Assembly (NCBI GenBank): GCA_900320815.1
Contig: ONTY01000136.1
Location: forward strand, 1 to 5,241
Length of the DNA stretch: 5,241 bases
Reading direction: 5' to 3'
From: an uncultured Pseudomonadota bacterium
GTDB taxonomy: Bacteria; Pseudomonadota; Gammaproteobacteria; Burkholderiales; Burkholderiaceae_C
This document shows positions 1 through 5,241 of the stretch, in pieces. The notes under the pieces were generated by a model. That model did no database searches and had not been told where the DNA came from. It worked only from the letters and a program-made list of their open reading frames with translations. Position numbers and translations under genes: made by a program. Position 1 is the stretch's first letter; every line of letters starts with the position of its first letter.

Positions 1-191
1 AAATGCTGCGCCGCTGCTTGCCAGCACTGGAAAAACGCTTCTGACATGCCATACATGGGGATTTCGTGCATGCTGCTCTCCACAGAGTTCGCTATGGGTA
101 TGTGCTACCTACCAGTAATATATAAGGGCATCCATTGGTTTGAGTTAGCAGTATCAGGCTGCCTTGCCGCGCTGGACGGCACAATGGGCGG

Positions 192-208
192 GCGCGCATT
201 GTGCGCGC
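192..208. repeat. GC-rich 7-bp hairpin upstream of nadK
   Basis: GCGCGCA (192-198) and TGCGCGC (202-208) form a perfect inverted repeat around the 3-base loop TTG. No T-run follows on either strand, so it does not look like an intrinsic terminator. Its role is unknown and it may be incidental in GC-rich DNA. Confidence 0.45.
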
Positions 209-256
209 AGCAGGAAAAGACGAGAGGATATTGCTGCCCGCTCCGGTGTTTATAAC

Positions 257-294
257 GGGTATAGTGATATTTACCCGCGTATCCCGCCTGCATT
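257..294 (+). repeat. Dispersed near-palindromic motif, copy 1
   Basis: GGGTATA (257-263), six bases, then TTTACCCGC (270-278); eleven bases further on is GCATT (290-294). The outer arms CGGGTA (256-261) and TACCCG (272-277) are exact reverse complements, so the element is a near-palindrome of the size of a dimeric repressor site. The same arrangement with a 5-base spacer occurs inverted at 3964-4000. TATAGT at 260-265 lies inside it and could be a -10 hexamer, which would make this an operator over the nadK promoter. That reading is inference; a member of a dispersed intergenic repeat family is the alternative. Confidence 0.45.
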
Positions 295-333
295 CAGTCA
301 TTCAATTGGCGAGTATCTGCACCACTTTCTCGG

Positions 334-375
334 CGGCAGGCGCTGTGTGGCACCTCGACGGCGGGCGCTGTGTTG
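334..375 (+). repeat. Imperfect tandem direct repeat before nadK
   Basis: CGGCAGGCGCTGTGTGG (334-350) and CGGCGGGCGCTGTGTTG (359-375) match at 15 of 17 bases, with a 25-base start-to-start period. The core GGCGCTGTGT is identical in both. The second unit ends 11 bases before the nadK ATG. A pair of regulator sites or a local duplication are both possible. Confidence 0.5.
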
Positions 376-386
376 TAATTTGCCGC

Positions 387-1283
387 ATGGCAAGCACATT
401 TCATCGCGCCGTTCTGGTGGGGCGGCATACCGAAGCCACCGATGTGGAATCGCTCAAAACCACGCGCGCTGTGATGCGCGAAGTCGCCCCCCTGGTGCAG
501 CAGGCGGGCTGTGAAGTGGTGATTGGCAAGCGCAGCGCCGCCATGCTCGGACTGCACGACGAGTGGGAGGAGTACGACAATGAAGCCGCAGGTCGCGCCT
601 GCGACTTGGCCATCGTGGTGGGAGGCGATGGCACCATGCTGGGCGCTAGCCAGAAGCTGGCGCGTTTTGGCACACCGCTCATCGGTATCAATCAGGGGCG
701 CCTGGGCTTTATCACCGATATTGCGATTGATGAATATAAAAAGGTGCTTCCGCCCATGCTCTCGGGTGAATATGATGAGGATGTGCGCTCCATGATGCTC
801 GGGCGCGTGCTGCGCGATGGTGAGTGTATTTATGAGTCGCTCGCGCTCAATGATGTGGTGGTCAACCGGGGCAGCGCCGCCCATCTGGTGGAGCTGCGCG
901 CAGAAGTCAACGGGCGCTTTGTGGCCAATATGCGCGCTGACGGGCTGATTATTGCCACACCCACCGGCTCGACGGCCTACGCGCTCTCGGCTGGCGGGCC
1001 GCTGGTGCATCCGCAGTCACCCGTGTGGGTGGCGGTGCCGCTGGCGTCGCATTCGCTCTCCAGTCGCCCCATTGTGATGGCTGACCCGGCGGAGGTGGTC
1101 ATTGAAATTATGGGCGGACATTCGGCGGGCGCCAGCTTTGATATGTTTTCATTTTCAAACCTGCATATCGGAGACCGCATCGTCATCCGCCGCGCTGATA
1201 ATGTCACAAAGTTTCTGCACCCGCGCGGATGGTCATTTTTCGATATGTTGCGCAAAAAACTCTACTGGAATCCGAGGCACTGA
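387..1283 (+). CDS. nadK: NAD kinase
   Basis: ATP-dependent NAD kinase, which phosphorylates NAD+ on the 2'-hydroxyl of its adenosine ribose to make NADP+ in the cytoplasm. The 298-residue product is full length for the family. Visible motifs are the nucleotide-binding GGDGT at residues 79-83, NQGRLGF at 102-108, the conserved N155-D156 in LALNDVVVNR, the DGLIIATPTGSTAY block from 185, and HSLSSRPIV at 222-230, ending in the HPRGW element at 278-282. The ATG at 387 is chosen because the product then begins MASTFHRAVLVG, as in Burkholderiales homologues; longer in-frame starts add unrelated residues. No good Shine-Dalgarno sequence precedes it: the bases before it are GTAATTTGCCGC. The gene leads an operon, with recN starting 5 bases after its stop. 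Identification is secure; the start is very likely. Confidence 0.96.
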   Translation: MASTFHRAVLVGRHTEATDVESLKTTRAVMREVAPLVQQAGCEVVIGKRSAAMLGLHDEWEEYDNEAAGRACDLAIVVGGDGTMLGASQKLARFGTPLIGINQGRLGFITDIAIDEYKKVLPPMLSGEYDEDVRSMMLGRVLRDGECIYESLALNDVVVNRGSAAHLVELRAEVNGRFVANMRADGLIIATPTGSTAYALSAGGPLVHPQSPVWVAVPLASHSLSSRPIVMADPAEVVIEIMGGHSAGASFDMFSFSNLHIGDRIVIRRADNVTKFLHPRGWSFFDMLRKKLYWNPRH

Positions 1284-1288
1284 ACGCT

Positions 1289-2968
1289 GTGGCACTGGCG
1301 ACGCTTTCATTGCGCGATTTTGTGATTGTCGCGCAGCTTGATTTGGAACTGGATGGCGGTTTTACGGCACTCACGGGCGAAACGGGCGCGGGCAAATCCA
1401 TTTTGATTGATGCGCTGCAGCTGCTGCTGGGCGCGCGCGGCGATGCGCTGTGGGTGCGCGAAGGGCACCAGCGTTGCGAGATTGCCGCCACGTTTGACGC
1501 GCTGCCTGCCGCCGCGCAGGCGTGGCTGCGCGGCGAGGGCTTTGACGATGGCAGCGAGGAGCCGTTGCTGCTGCGCCGCAGCATCGACGCCGCCGGCAAA
1601 AGCCGCGCCTGGATTGGTGGCTCACCGGCCACCATCGGGCAGCTGCGCACGCTTGGCACCTGGCTGGTGGACATCCACGGGCAGCACGCCTGGCAGAGCC
1701 TGACGCGGCCAGCAACTGTGCGCGCGCTACTGGACGGCTGGGGCGGCATTGACGCCGCACCGCTGGCCGCCCTGTGGCACGAGTGGCAGACGGCGGAAAA
1801 GGCGCTGGCTGCAGCACGCGAGGCGCAAGAGAGCCTGCAAGAAGAGCGCGAGCGGCTGCTGTGGCAAATCAAGGAACTGGAAGCTCTGGCGCCACAGGAA
1901 GATGAATGGGAGGAGTTGAGCGCCAGCCACGCGCGCCTGGCCAACGCGCAGGCGCTCATCGACGCGGCGCACAGCGCCTGCGAGGCGCTGGAAGGCGGCG
2001 GGCACGAGGGCGGCGCGCTGCCCGGACTAAACGCTGCCCTCTCCGCGCTGCAGAAGCACACCGAAATCGAGCCGCAGTTCGTCGCGCTGTGCGAGGTGCT
2101 GGGCGGCTGCATCGCGCAGGCGCAAGATGCCCTGCACAGCCTGCGCGGCTGGCTGCGGCGCTCTGCGCCGGACCCGCAGCAGCTCGCCCAGCTGGATGAG
2201 CGCATGGGGCTGTGGATGCAGCACGCGCGCCGCTGGCGCCGCACGCCACAAGACTTGCCCGCACTGCTCGCCGGCTGGCGCGCCGAGTTGGCGCGGCTGG
2301 ATGACGCGGTGGACGTGGAGGCACTGGCTGCCGCCGCCGAACAAGCGCACGCCGCCTACCTGCGCGCCGCAGACCGCATTTCACAGCAGCGCGCCGCCGC
2401 CGCCCCAAAGCTGGCCGCCGCTGTGACGGCAGCCATGCAGCAGCTTGGCATGGCAGGCGGGCGCTTTGCCATTGCGCTCGACGCCTTGCCAGCGCCCGCC
2501 GCGCACGGCCTGGAGGGCGTCACCTTTCAAGTGGCGGGGCACGAGGGCGCCACGCCGCGCGCCCTGGAGCGCGTGGCCAGCGGCGGCGAACTCTCGCGCC
2601 TGGCGCTGGCCATTGCTGTGACCACCAGCCGGCTGGGCGAAGCGCCCACGCTGCTGTTTGACGAAATTGACAGCGGCGTGGGCGGCGCCGTGGCGCTTGC
2701 CGTCGGCAGTCTGCTGCGGCAACTCGGCGCAGACCGGCAGGTGCTGTGCGTCACGCACCTGGCGCAAGTGGCCGCCAGCGGGCACAACCACCTGCGCGTG
2801 AGCAAAAAAAGCGCCCACGGTGAGACCACCAGCACGGTGGCCGCCATCACGGGCCGTCAGCGGGCAGAAGAAATCGCCCGCATGCTCGCGGGCAGCCCGA
2901 CTGATGCCTCGCTGGCGCATGCGCGCGAAATGCTCGCTGCCGCCGCTGCCGCGCAGGAGGCGCCATGA
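1289..2968 (+). CDS. recN: DNA repair protein RecN
   Basis: SMC-like ATPase that acts at DNA double-strand breaks in recombinational repair with RecA. From the GTG at 1289 the product has 559 residues, normal for RecN. The N-terminal half-ATPase has the family opening LSLRDFVIV and Walker A GETGAGKS (30-37), then DIHGQH (128-133). The middle, about 160-370, is Ala/Glu/Arg/Gln-rich and suits the expected coiled coil. The C-terminal half has the ABC signature SGGELSR (431-437), Walker B with FDEIDSG (457-463) and the H-loop VTHLAQVAA (488-496). The GTG start is preferred over the ATG at 1229, which overlaps nadK and adds 20 residues outside the family pattern; a GAGG at 1273-1276 lies 12 bases before it. 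In E. coli recN belongs to the SOS regulon, but I found no CTGT-N8-ACAG LexA-type box upstream of nadK or recN here. Confidence 0.95.
   Translation: MALATLSLRDFVIVAQLDLELDGGFTALTGETGAGKSILIDALQLLLGARGDALWVREGHQRCEIAATFDALPAAAQAWLRGEGFDDGSEEPLLLRRSIDAAGKSRAWIGGSPATIGQLRTLGTWLVDIHGQHAWQSLTRPATVRALLDGWGGIDAAPLAALWHEWQTAEKALAAAREAQESLQEERERLLWQIKELEALAPQEDEWEELSASHARLANAQALIDAAHSACEALEGGGHEGGALPGLNAALSALQKHTEIEPQFVALCEVLGGCIAQAQDALHSLRGWLRRSAPDPQQLAQLDERMGLWMQHARRWRRTPQDLPALLAGWRAELARLDDAVDVEALAAAAEQAHAAYLRAADRISQQRAAAAPKLAAAVTAAMQQLGMAGGRFAIALDALPAPAAHGLEGVTFQVAGHEGATPRALERVASGGELSRLALAIAVTTSRLGEAPTLLFDEIDSGVGGAVALAVGSLLRQLGADRQVLCVTHLAQVAASGHNHLRVSKKSAHGETTSTVAAITGRQRAEEIARMLAGSPTDASLAHAREMLAAAAAAQEAP
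2955..2960 (+). promoter_or_regulatory. Ribosome binding site of rapZ inside recN
   Basis: A perfect AGGAGG lies in the last codons of recN, 4 bases before the rapZ ATG. With the ATGA stop/start overlap it points to translational coupling of rapZ to recN and fixes the rapZ start. The spacing is a little short. Confidence 0.75.
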
Positions 2969-3870
2969 CTGCCGCTGCGGCTTCTTCCCCCACCTTTGAA
3001 CTCACCGTGCTCACCGGCATGTCTGGCTCGGGCAAATCCGTGGCGCTGCACGCGCTGGAAGACGCAGGCTGCTACTGCGTGGACAACCTGCCACCCGAAC
3101 TCCTCGCGCCGCTGATTGCCATCAGTCAGGAGCGCGGCGCGCGGCGTCTGGCGGTGGCTGTGGACGTGCGCGCCGGGCAATCGCTGCCGCAACTGCCGCT
3201 GCTGCTGCACAGCCTCGGCACCCAAGGGCTGGCGCTGCGCCTAATTTTTCTGGACGCCAGCGACGCCGCACTCGTGCAGCGTTTTTCTGAAACGCGCCGC
3301 CGCCACCCGCTGTCTGGCGGCAGCGCCGACGACGGCAACCGCCAGGCGCTGGCCGACGCCATCGCCCGCGAGAGGAAATTGCTGGCTGACTTGCGCGAGC
3401 GCGCCCACCTCATTGACACCAGCCACCTGCGCGCCGCGCAACTCATGGCGTGGGTCAAGGAGTTCAGCGCCGCGCCGCACGGGCAACTCACTCTCGTGTT
3501 TGAGTCCTTTGCCTTCAAGCGCGGCATCAGTCTGGACGCGGACTTCGTCTTTGACGCGCGCATGCTCCCCAACCCCCACTACGAAGCCGAACTGCGCCCC
3601 CTCACCGGACTGGACGCGCCCGTGGCCCAGTGGCTTGCCAGGCAGCCCGACGTGCAGCGCATGGCGCAGCAGATTGAAACCTTCCTGCACACCTGGCTGC
3701 CCGCGCTGGCCGCCAACCAGCGCAGCTATGTGACGGTGGCCATCGGTTGCACCGGCGGGCAGCACCGCTCCGCCTGGCTCGTGGAGCAGCTTGCCGCCGC
3801 CTTCGCCCCTGCCTGGCCCACGCTGCGCCGCCACCGCGAACTTGTCGGCGGCAAGCCGCGCAACAGCTAA
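2965..3870 (+). CDS. rapZ: RapZ family nucleotide- and RNA-binding protein (YvcJ/YhbJ)
   Basis: P-loop protein of the RapZ/YvcJ family. In E. coli RapZ binds the small RNA GlmZ, directs it to RNase E and so tunes glucosamine-6-phosphate synthase; outside enterics the targets are largely unknown, so only the family is certain here. The 301-residue product has Walker A GMSGSGKS (18-25), CVDNLPPEL (38-46), a Walker B-like LIFLDA (93-98), ETRRRHPL (109-116), the conserved FESFAFKRG block from 179 and LPNPHY (201-206). The C-terminal domain carries the GCTGGQHRS signature (261-269) and a basic tail, [12 protein letters not shown]. It is somewhat longer than the 284-residue E. coli protein, partly through an Ala-rich N-terminus. 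The ATG overlaps the recN TGA. Placement after nadK-recN differs from the usual rpoN-ptsN or hprK neighbourhood, so no phosphotransferase partner is visible nearby. Confidence 0.94.
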   Translation: MTAAAASSPTFELTVLTGMSGSGKSVALHALEDAGCYCVDNLPPELLAPLIAISQERGARRLAVAVDVRAGQSLPQLPLLLHSLGTQGLALRLIFLDASDAALVQRFSETRRRHPLSGGSADDGNRQALADAIARERKLLADLRERAHLIDTSHLRAAQLMAWVKEFSAAPHGQLTLVFESFAFKRGISLDADFVFDARMLPNPHYEAELRPLTGLDAPVAQWLARQPDVQRMAQQIETFLHTWLPALAANQRSYVTVAIGCTGGQHRSAWLVEQLAAAFAPAWPTLRRHRELVGGKPRNS

Positions 3871-3904
3871 GGCGCCACTCCAAAACCCAGCGCACACCTT
3901 CGGA

Positions 3905-3921
3905 GCGAGAGCATCTCTCGC
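3905..3921 (+). terminator. Possible weak terminator of the nadK-recN-rapZ operon
   Basis: GCGAGAG (3905-3911) and CTCTCGC (3915-3921) form a perfect 7-bp stem with the 3-base loop CAT, 34 bases after the rapZ stop. It is followed by AGTTTTG, so the T-run is short and offset. It may act as a weak first terminator or as a 3' stabilising hairpin of the mRNA. Confidence 0.4.
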
Positions 3922-3963
3922 AGTTTTGAAGCGTCCTCTAAATACTCTGCAACAAAAAACGTC

Positions 3964-4000
3964 AATGCCCGCAATAATTGCGGGTAAACAGAATATACCC
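3964..4000 (-). repeat. Dispersed near-palindromic motif, copy 2, with overlapping hairpins
   Basis: Read on the minus strand this is GGGTATA (4000-3994), five bases, TTTACCCGC (3988-3980), eleven bases, then GCATT (3968-3964): the same order and the same 11-base gap as the copy at 257-294. Inside it CCCGCAA (3968-3974) and TTGCGGG (3978-3984) form a 7-bp hairpin with a 3-base loop, extendable by a G-U and a U-A pair. GGGTA (3982-3986) can instead pair with TACCC (3996-4000), so the two hairpins exclude each other. No T-run follows either. Function unknown. Confidence 0.45.
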
Positions 4001-4016
4001 TACAAATTGTGGCCAT

Positions 4017-4052
4017 AAAAAAGCCCGCACTCGCCAGAGCGCGGGCTTTTTT
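4017..4052. terminator. Bidirectional intrinsic terminator
   Basis: A-run (4017-4022), GCCCGC (4023-4028), GCGGGC (4041-4046) and T-run (4047-4052) form a perfect 12-bp inverted repeat. An inner CTC/GAG pairing closes a GCCA loop after one mismatch. GC stem plus six T on both strands is the classic shared terminator between convergent genes. It ends rapZ transcription on the plus strand and the cytochrome gene, whose stop is 24 bases away, on the minus strand. Confidence 0.92.
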
Positions 4053-4076
4053 GCAGGGAGCAGCCCAACAGCGGAT

Positions 4077-4385
4077 TTATTTCAGGCTCAGCACCCAGTC
4101 GGCCAGCTTCTTGGCCTCTTCGGCGTTCACATTGGCATTTGGCGGCATGGGCACAGCGCCCCAGGCGCCTTTGCTGCCTTTCTGGATGCTGGTGGCGAGT
4201 TTTTCGGCATCCGAGGCAGCGTACTTGGCCGCCACATCCTTGTAGGCGGGGCCGACCGACTTTTTGTCTACCGCGTGGCACGCCAGGCAGTTCTTGGCTT
4301 TGGCCATAGCCTCATCGGCCACAGCCTGGGTGCTGACAGCGCAGGTGGCGGCCAGTGCAGCGAGAGCGATTGCGAAACGTTTCAT
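4077..4385 (-). CDS. Cytochrome c-551/c-552-type periplasmic monohaem cytochrome
   Basis: Small electron carrier of class I c-type cytochromes, closest in pattern to Pseudomonas cytochrome c-551. The 102-residue precursor starts with a signal peptide (MKRF, a hydrophobic Ala-rich core, likely cleavage after A21-V22-A23), leaving about 79 mature residues in the periplasm. Haem attachment is C33-L-A-C36-H37, followed by the c-551-like VGPAYKDVAAKYA. The distal haem ligand is M80 in WGAVPMPPN, and the protein ends in a helix AKKLADWVLSLK. The start at 4385 is chosen for its signal peptide and for AGGA (4391-4394) five bases upstream; an in-frame ATG at 4397 overlaps that site. Likely partners are a terminal oxidase, a denitrification enzyme or a peroxidase, but none is in the window. 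It is a single-gene unit, convergent with rapZ and divergent from the small Trp-rich gene. Confidence 0.93.
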   Translation of the reverse strand: MKRFAIALAALAATCAVSTQAVADEAMAKAKNCLACHAVDKKSVGPAYKDVAAKYAASDAEKLATSIQKGSKGAWGAVPMPPNANVNAEEAKKLADWVLSLK

Positions 4386-4474
4386 GGTTTTCCTCATTCG
4401 TCGTGGGGGGGGTTGGGCTACATTCCCTGTAACGGCGCCCTGCGTGGGGAGTTGACCCCCTGGCACCGCCACAA

Positions 4475-4488
4475 TTGCACTCCATCAA
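4475..4488. promoter_or_regulatory. Possible ANR/FNR-type box
   Basis: TTGCA-CTCC-ATCAA matches 8 of 10 defined positions of the FNR/ANR consensus TTGAT-N4-ATCAA. It lies in the divergent region, centred about 96 bases before the cytochrome start, where an oxygen-responsive site would make sense for a c-551-type gene. Its right half also borders the AAGGA ribosome binding site of the plus-strand gene, which could produce the match by chance. No clear -10 is seen at the matching distance. Confidence 0.3.
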
Positions 4489-4499
4489 GGATTTGACTT

Positions 4500-4751
4500 A
4501 TGTACCTCCTTTTGCTGAGCGTCATTCTGCTGCTGATGAAATGGCAGGAAATTGAACCTGTGGCCGATTGGTCGTGGAAATGGGTTGCTGCGCCCTTCAT
4601 CCTCACCATCATCTGGTGGGAATGGGCCGACTGGTCCGGCTACACCAAGCGCAAAGCTATGGAACGCGAAGAGCAACGCAAACAAGAGCGCATCGCCAAG
4701 CACCACGAGGCCATTGGCACCAAAGTCCGCCCCCCCGTGCGCCGCCGCTGA
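4500..4751 (+). CDS. Small Trp-rich membrane protein (TIGR04438 type)
   Basis: An 83-residue protein with eight tryptophans (15, 24, 26, 28, 39, 40, 42, 45). Residues 2-13 are a run of Leu/Val/Ile and about 29-40 form a second hydrophobic stretch, suggesting a small inner-membrane protein with two short membrane segments. The rest, from GYTKRKAMEREEQ on, is highly charged and ends in a basic VRPPVRRR. The opening MYLLLLSVILLL, the EIEPVADWSW segment, the WWEWADWSGYTKR core and the charged tail fit the small Trp-rich family known from Burkholderiales, whose function is unknown. AAGGA (4487-4491) sits 8 bases before the ATG. TTGACC (4452-4457) could be a -35 box, but no good -10 follows. A run of seven C (4730-4736) lies near the 3' end. 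Family assignment is from memory of its pattern. Confidence 0.85.
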   Translation: MYLLLLSVILLLMKWQEIEPVADWSWKWVAAPFILTIIWWEWADWSGYTKRKAMEREEQRKQERIAKHHEAIGTKVRPPVRRR

Positions 4752-4792
4752 CGCCCCCCCTCTTTCTCCTCTGCCCTTTCTTTCCCCCAACC

Positions 4793-4830
4793 CCGGCGCG
4801 CAGCCTCCCCCAGGCGGCGCGCCGGTTTTT
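4793..4830 (+). terminator. Strong hairpin with T-run between the Trp-rich gene and ilvD
   Basis: CCGGCGCGC (4793-4801) pairs perfectly with GCGCGCCGG (4817-4825). After one A-G mismatch GCCT (4803-4806) pairs with AGGC (4812-4815) around a CCCCC loop. Five T follow (4826-4830). This is a good intrinsic terminator for the small Trp-rich gene. A C/T-rich tract (4754-4788, one G) precedes it. Because it ends 35 bases before the ilvD start, an attenuator role is possible. Confidence 0.85.
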
Positions 4831-4865
4831 GCGCCTTTCGCAATCTGTCCCAAGAGAACACGCAC

Positions 4866-5241
4866 ATGCCCACGTATCGCTCCAAAACCTCCACCGCTGG
4901 CCGCAACATGGCGGGCGCGCGCGCCCTCTGGCGCGCCACCGGCATGAAAGACGAAGACTTTTCCAAACCCATCATCGCCGTCGTCAACAGCTTCACGCAG
5001 TTCGTGCCCGGGCACGTGCACCTGAAAGACGTGGGGCAGCTTGTGGCGCGCGAAATTGAAGCCGCCGGCGGCGTGGCCAAGGAGTTCGGCACCATCGCCG
5101 TGGACGACGGCATCGCCATGGGGCACGACGGCATGCTCTATTCCCTGCCCAGCCGCGACCTCATTGCCGACAGCGTCGAATACATGGCCAACGCGCACTG
5201 CGCCGACGCGCTCGTGTGCATCAGCAACTGCGACAAAGTCA
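4866..5241 (+). CDS. ilvD: Dihydroxy-acid dehydratase, N-terminal part (cut by window edge)
   Basis: Iron-sulphur enzyme that dehydrates 2,3-dihydroxy-3-methylbutanoate and its methylpentanoate homologue to the 2-oxo acids, a late step of valine and isoleucine synthesis and a source of the leucine precursor. The 125 codons present follow E. coli IlvD closely: [20 protein letters not shown], then [20 protein letters not shown] (34-53), [15 protein letters not shown] (76-90) with acidic residues expected to bind the metal, and CISNCDK (118-124), whose C122 is a conserved cluster cysteine. FVPGH replaces the TPCN segment of the [2Fe-2S] branch, so this belongs to the E. coli-type [4Fe-4S] branch of about 615-620 residues; roughly four fifths lies outside. 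AAGAGA (4852-4857) is 8 bases before the ATG. No promoter is evident between the hairpin and the start. Confidence 0.96.
   Translation, partial: MPTYRSKTSTAGRNMAGARALWRATGMKDEDFSKPIIAVVNSFTQFVPGHVHLKDVGQLVAREIEAAGGVAKEFGTIAVDDGIAMGHDGMLYSLPSRDLIADSVEYMANAHCADALVCISNCDKV

Larger units (their letters stand above)
1..386. other. Upstream non-coding region with no convincing gene
   Basis: I see no protein here that I can assign. The plus strand reads a short open frame from the left edge to a TGA at 42-44, ending ...LPALEKRF. It could be the tail of a gene lying outside the window, but 13 residues are too few to judge. The stretch at about 100-165 is visibly more AT-rich than the rest of the window. 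The region contains a GC-rich hairpin (192-208), a near-palindrome (257-278) and a tandem direct repeat (334-375). The sequence TATAGT at 260-265 resembles a -10 box, but no -35 lies at the usual distance, so the nadK promoter is not located. The frame of nadK stays open upstream to a GTG at 201, but those 62 residues do not resemble the NAD kinase N-terminus. Confidence 0.6.

Noticed and set aside
46..301. Short open frames on both strands in the left region
   Set aside because: None has a ribosome binding site, recognisable motifs or plausible composition; several overlap each other in different frames.
201..386. N-terminal extension of nadK from a GTG at 201
   Set aside because: The 62 extra residues do not look like any NAD kinase N-terminus, and the shorter protein already has the family's length and opening.
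294..1010. 238-codon minus-strand open frame across nadK
   Set aside because: It resembles no known family and is fully explained as the antisense of NAD kinase.
1229..1288. ATG at 1229 as the recN start
   Set aside because: It lies inside nadK and adds 20 residues before the conserved LSLRDFVIV opening; the GTG at 1289 gives the normal RecN length.
1204..2244. 346-codon open frame on the minus strand across recN
   Set aside because: The product is a low-complexity Ser/Ala/Arg/Cys-rich shadow, typical of the antisense of high-GC genes, and it lies opposite a clear RecN with all its motifs.
4446..4459. GGGG-AGTTGA-CCCC inverted repeat as an operator
   Set aside because: The arms are only homopolymer runs of four, which arise easily in this composition, and no second copy was seen.
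4461..4479. Sigma-54-like promoter (TGGCAC ... TTGCA)
   Set aside because: The gap between the two elements is 8 bases instead of about 5, so the GG to GC spacing is wrong for sigma-54.
3978..4496. 172-codon plus-strand frame opposite the cytochrome gene
   Set aside because: It runs through the terminator and is the antisense of a cytochrome with a clear signal peptide, CXXCH and Met ligand.
4485..5198. 237-codon minus-strand frame across the Trp-rich gene and ilvD
   Set aside because: It is Gly/Ala/His-rich shadow sequence opposite two well-supported plus-strand genes and spans a terminator.

Overview
The window is a high-GC stretch of chromosome from a Gram-negative, respiring bacterium. 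It is most likely a betaproteobacterium of the Burkholderiales, probably Comamonadaceae. This rests on the protein sequences (NAD kinase, RecN, RapZ, a Pseudomonas c-551-type cytochrome, IlvD) and above all on a small Trp-rich membrane protein of the TIGR04438 type, which I know chiefly from that group. The genus cannot be named from the sequence alone.

Layout: bases 1-386 hold no convincing gene. The stretch is more AT-rich around 100-165 and carries several short repeats. A compact plus-strand operon follows: nadK (387-1283), recN (1289-2968, GTG start 5 bases after the nadK stop) and rapZ (2965-3870, start overlapping the recN stop as ATGA). The genes make NADP, repair double-strand breaks, and encode a nucleotide- and RNA-binding regulator. 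Bases 3871-4076 are non-coding and contain three hairpins; the last is a strong bidirectional terminator shared with the convergent minus-strand cytochrome gene (4077-4385). Bases 4386-4499 are the divergent promoter region between the cytochrome and the small Trp-rich gene (4500-4751). A pyrimidine-rich tract and a second strong terminator-like hairpin (4793-4830) then precede ilvD (4866 to the right edge, truncated), an enzyme of branched-chain amino acid synthesis.

No phage, insertion sequence, CRISPR array, toxin-antitoxin pair or defence system is visible, and I do not claim a new system. The least-explained signal is an imperfectly palindromic motif, GGGTATA-N5/6-TTTACCCGC, each copy followed 11 bases later by GCATT. 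It occurs once before nadK and once, inverted, after rapZ, so it brackets the operon. Other points worth checking are the linkage of rapZ to nadK-recN, a tandem direct repeat where the nadK ribosome binding site would be expected, a possible ANR/FNR box at the cytochrome promoter, and a hairpin with T-run only 35 bases before the ilvD start.
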